DNA of 8,370 bases from Treponema sp. GTDB lineage: Bacteria > Spirochaetota > Spirochaetia > Treponematales > Breznakiellaceae. The stretch covers positions 1 to 8,370 of the forward strand of contig JAITEW010000224.1 in NCBI GenBank assembly GCA_031281855.1. Reading direction: 5' to 3'. The notes below the pieces were generated by a model. That model saw only the letters and a program-made list of their open reading frames with translations. It had not been told where the DNA came from and did no database searches. Position numbers and translations under genes: made by a program. This document shows positions 5,906 to 8,370 of the stretch, one piece after another (position 1 is the stretch's first letter; each line of letters begins with the position of its first letter).

Positions 5906-7021
5906 TTATGAAGTAACGGTTCCGTTATCCCGCTTAAGCCGCTTCTTCAAAGTCCGCACCTCTTTCCTCAGGGTTTCGGCTGTGCTGAAGAGGCGGTACA
6001 CCAGAGGGCGGCACGGGTAATCCCAACTGCCCGGGCGGTGGATAATGCTGCCGCCGAAGCCGGTTTTGAAACGGTAAAGCCCTGCCATGGGATGGGAAGG
6101 GTCCGCTCCGGGAGGTATGCCGAAAAGATCGTATTCCGTGCACCCTGCGGCTTTGGCGTCTTCCATTGCCCGCAGTTGGAGGGCATAGGGGGCCATAAGG
6201 TTCCGTTTTTTATCAGACGACGCGCCGTAAAGGTAAGTGGCCTTTGTGCCCCGGAACAAAACCACCACAGCCGCCAGGGCGTCTCCTTCGTGTTCCGCAA
6301 GGTAGAGGCGGAGATCCGGAAGGCTCGCTGCAGGAAGGGCCGTTATTTTTTTCTGATGTTCCCGGCAATGGGAAAAAAGGGTCCTGTAATACTCGATCCC
6401 GTGAACAGCGATGCCGTCCCGCCTGGCGGTTTCTTTTAGAAGAGCGTAAAAAACATCCAGCCCTTCCTCGTCGGCCCGGCGCAGCGCAACGCCCTTTTTA
6501 AGAGCCAGCCGGGCGTTATAACGCCATTTCGGTTTCATCCCTTCAAGGATGGATTCCATGGACCTGCTGAGATCGATAACAACGGTATCAGGAGGCTGGA
6601 CATCCGCGCCGGATCGCACGAAAGGCAGCTTGATTTCAGGCCGCGGCGTTTCTGCCCCCTGGCTGTACCAGGGGGGATCGAAGCGGATAAAGGCCGTGTC
6701 ATTAGGGAGAAAATACCGCAAAGCCCTGGCGAATTCCTCAAGGAGATAGTTCCGCCTGTCATTGTCAACAGGGAAGCTTTCGGGAAGTTCAGGGCCCCAG
6801 GGCACGTAGGCGAACGAAAGGCCCGGGGCAAGGCGGCGCCGTATTACCAGAAGAGGCGCCGCGCCCCACTTTCCCCAGTCTGCCAGAAAAGCCCGGGCGT
6901 TCCAGCCGAACCGGGCCTTGAAGCTTCCCCAGAAGGCGGACTGCAAAAAAGAAGAGGCGCTGCAGCACTTTTCAAGTTCAGCAGGGATCAGACTTTGAAG
7001 GCCCTCGGCGTCGGGGATCAG
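5906..7021 (-). CDS. FemAB/FemX-like peptidoglycan bridge aminoacyltransferase
   Basis: About 371 residues from an apparent CTG start at 7021-7019. The protein resembles FemABX enzymes, which transfer amino acids from aminoacyl-tRNA to the peptidoglycan precursor at the cytoplasmic membrane. Visible marks, counted from the internal TTG at 6946: FLQSAFWGSFKARFGW at the N-terminus, MKPKWRYNARLALKKGV (137-153), YLYGASSDKKRNLMAPYALQ (238-257, second GNAT-fold core), EYDLFGIP (271-278) and GLYRFKTGFGGSII (289-302). A basic helical tail follows (about 322-340). A TTG at 6946 would be the first standard start but has no ribosome binding site and would cut into the conserved FLQS motif. In-frame codons continue to 7021, where CTG has GGAGA 7 nt upstream and overlaps the metG TGA. 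Substrate is not shown; glycine addition to ornithine would fit spirochaete peptidoglycan. Confidence 0.85.
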   Translation of the reverse strand: MIPDAEGLQSLIPAELEKCCSASSFLQSAFWGSFKARFGWNARAFLADWGKWGAAPLLVIRRRLAPGLSFAYVPWGPELPESFPVDNDRRNYLLEEFARALRYFLPNDTAFIRFDPPWYSQGAETPRPEIKLPFVRSGADVQPPDTVVIDLSRSMESILEGMKPKWRYNARLALKKGVALRRADEEGLDVFYALLKETARRDGIAVHGIEYYRTLFSHCREHQKKITALPAASLPDLRLYLAEHEGDALAAVVVLFRGTKATYLYGASSDKKRNLMAPYALQLRAMEDAKAAGCTEYDLFGIPPGADPSHPMAGLYRFKTGFGGSIIHRPGSWDYPCRPLVYRLFSTAETLRKEVRTLKKRLKRDNGTVTS

Positions 7022-8370
7022 TGGACTTCTCCGTTAGCGATGATTTTGGTGGTAACAGGCTTCCCGTTCAGAAGAAGCTTTTTGCCCCCGCAGAGGATTG
7101 TATTGTCTTTCACTTCCAGAGGTATCGAGAAAAAGGCGTCGATGCTGATTTCTTCAGGAACTGTTTCGTTCTCCCTGCCCTCGACAGCCGCCCTGGTTCC
7201 TGTAGGGGCGTCTCCGGCATCCAGCACTTCGCAGCGCTCGGTCCTGCTGCCCTGTTCGTCAGGAGGGCCGTTGTGATCCTCCGCGGCCAGGAGCATGCCC
7301 CGGCTTTCCACTCCCCGCAGTTTTGCGGGTTTGAGGTTGTAGGCCACGATGATGCGCTTGTGCAGAAGTTCCTCTTCCTTGTAATAAGGAACCAGCCCCG
7401 ACACGATCACCCGCTCTTCGGCGCTCCCTCCTGCCGCCGCGTCTTTCCCGATTTCCAGGGTTTCGATATAGAGCTTGTCCGCCTTGGGATGGCGTTCGAC
7501 CTTTACGATTTCCGCAACCCTGAGATCCAGGGTTTTTGCAAACCTGATGTCCAACGGCTCCGCAGGAGGAGGCGGTTCAGCCGGAGACGGCGGCTCCACA
7601 GGGTGCGGCGATTCCGCAGAGGGCTGTTGGGCGCGCTCTTTCTGGCTCCCTGAATACCGTTCCCGCAGTTCAGCGATCCGGTCATCCTCAAGTTTTGCGA
7701 AAAGAACCTCGCTTTTGACCACCCTTTCAAGGCCCTCGTCCCTGCCGATGCTGTCCCAGGAAAGAAGGCCGTCCTGTTTTTTGTAAACCAGGTCTTTTCC
7801 AAACGAGAGGCCGAAGAAAGAAGCGATCTGTTCCGCGGCCTGGGGCATATACGGTTCGATGAGTACCGCTATGTCCCGCACCGCATAACTAAGGTCCCTG
7901 ATAAGGGAAGCCGCGGCGGCAGGTTCCTCTTTGCGTTTTTTCCAGGGCTCGCAGTCCTGAAAGGTTTTGTTGGCAAACGAAGAAAGCTCAAAGATCAGGC
8001 GAAAAGCGTCCCGTATATCCGCCCGTTCAAGGTTGGCCGCTATATCATCTTCATACTTTCTGAGGGTTTTCCAGAATTCGCCGTTTCCTTTTTCTTCCGG
8101 GATTCTGCCGTCGTAGTAGCGGGTTACAAAAGAGAGGGTGCGGTTTACCAGGTTCCCCAGGTTGCCGATAAGCTCCCCATTCACCTTTTCCTGGAAATCC
8201 TTCCACGTAAAGAGAGCGTCCGCTTTTTCGGGCCTGTTGTAATAAATGTAGAAACGCCACACGTCCGCAGGGATTCCGGTTTCCATGACGTCGGTGCCAA
8301 AGACCCCTATGCCCCGGGACTTTGAGAATTTACCGCTCTCGTAGTTGAGGTACTCGGTACTGCTCATGTG
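7018..8370 (-). CDS. metG: Methionyl-tRNA synthetase, C-terminal part (5' truncated by the window)
   Basis: The frame is open to the window edge (the codon before the first ATG is CAC), so the N-terminal catalytic half lies outside. The visible part begins just before the KMSKS-type loop, here KFSKSRG (13-19 from ATG 8367), within YLNYESGKFSKSRGIGVFG. The anticodon-binding helical domain follows (about 30-235), with GIPADVWRFYIYYNRPE and NLGNLVNRTLSF as recognisable stretches. A Pro/Glu/Ser linker (244-272) leads to an EMAPII/Trbp111-type tRNA-binding OB domain (about 273-364: DLRVAEIVKVERHPKADKLY ... VSGLV ... NLKPAKLRGVESRGM). A further 85-residue tail completes the protein. The enzyme charges initiator and elongator tRNA-Met. 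Spirochaete MetRS is known to be of the archaeal/eukaryotic-like type with this appended domain. The TGA overlaps the CTG start of the FemAB-like gene, and the last metG codons carry that gene's ribosome binding site. Confidence 0.95.
   Translation of the reverse strand, partial: HMSSTEYLNYESGKFSKSRGIGVFGTDVMETGIPADVWRFYIYYNRPEKADALFTWKDFQEKVNGELIGNLGNLVNRTLSFVTRYYDGRIPEEKGNGEFWKTLRKYEDDIAANLERADIRDAFRLIFELSSFANKTFQDCEPWKKRKEEPAAAASLIRDLSYAVRDIAVLIEPYMPQAAEQIASFFGLSFGKDLVYKKQDGLLSWDSIGRDEGLERVVKSEVLFAKLEDDRIAELRERYSGSQKERAQQPSAESPHPVEPPSPAEPPPPAEPLDIRFAKTLDLRVAEIVKVERHPKADKLYIETLEIGKDAAAGGSAEERVIVSGLVPYYKEEELLHKRIIVAYNLKPAKLRGVESRGMLLAAEDHNGPPDEQGSRTERCEVLDAGDAPTGTRAAVEGRENETVPEEISIDAFFSIPLEVKDNTILCGGKKLLLNGKPVTTKIIANGEVH
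7029..7032 (-). promoter_or_regulatory. Shine-Dalgarno supporting the CTG start of the FemAB-like gene
   Basis: GGAG (7032-7029) within the last metG codons, 7 nt before CTG 7021-7019. This spacing matches a normal start; the next in-frame standard start (TTG 6946) has no such motif. It decides the start choice and implies termination-coupled initiation. Confidence 0.55.

Noticed and set aside
5906..6946. Shorter FemAB-like gene starting at TTG 6946
   Set aside because: No ribosome binding site, and the conserved FLQSAFWG motif would begin at the very first residue; the frame continues upstream to a well-placed GGAG and CTG.

Overview
The window looks like chromosomal DNA from a spirochaete, most likely a Treponema of the moderately GC-rich kind found in termite guts. 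This assignment is inference. It rests on the archaeal-type methionyl-tRNA synthetase with a C-terminal EMAP-like domain, the residue patterns of RNase Z and the FemAB-like protein, and the Gld-type ABC cassette. No rRNA or species marker is present.

Almost the whole window (549-8370) is a tightly packed run of minus-strand genes. In transcription order they are: the C-terminal part of metG (runs off the right edge), a FemAB/FemX-like peptidoglycan bridge aminoacyltransferase, rnz (RNase Z), an ABC ATPase, its ABC-2 type permease, a GldG-like auxiliary protein, and a DUF4340 protein. From the ATPase to the DUF4340 gene, neighbours overlap by 1-4 nt or lie 4 nt apart, so these four genes are almost certainly one translationally coupled cassette. 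metG and the FemAB gene also appear coupled, through an overlapping stop and an apparent non-canonical CTG start. rnz is flanked by short gaps of 54 and 48 nt and may have its own promoter.

At the left edge, the last 20 codons of a plus-strand gene end at position 64, inside a perfect 9-bp hairpin. A second, longer inverted repeat with a T-run (87-151) follows and may be its terminator.

Between the convergent gene ends lies an AT-rich island (about 25% G+C by hand count over 181-540, against about 60% in a sampled stretch of the operon). It is not empty. On the minus strand it carries a decayed type II toxin-antitoxin pair. The antitoxin gene has a strong ribosome binding site and is broken by a frameshift just before its C-terminal motif. 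It is followed, with the usual ATGA overlap, by the first nine codons of a PIN-domain (VapC-like) toxin. These are joined by an internal deletion to a later toxin segment.

Functionally the operon mixes translation and RNA processing (MetRS, RNase Z), cell-wall cross-bridge synthesis (FemAB-like) and an envelope ABC system of unknown substrate. The least understood parts are the Gld-type cassette in a non-gliding lineage, the CTG start, and the toxin-antitoxin remnant.
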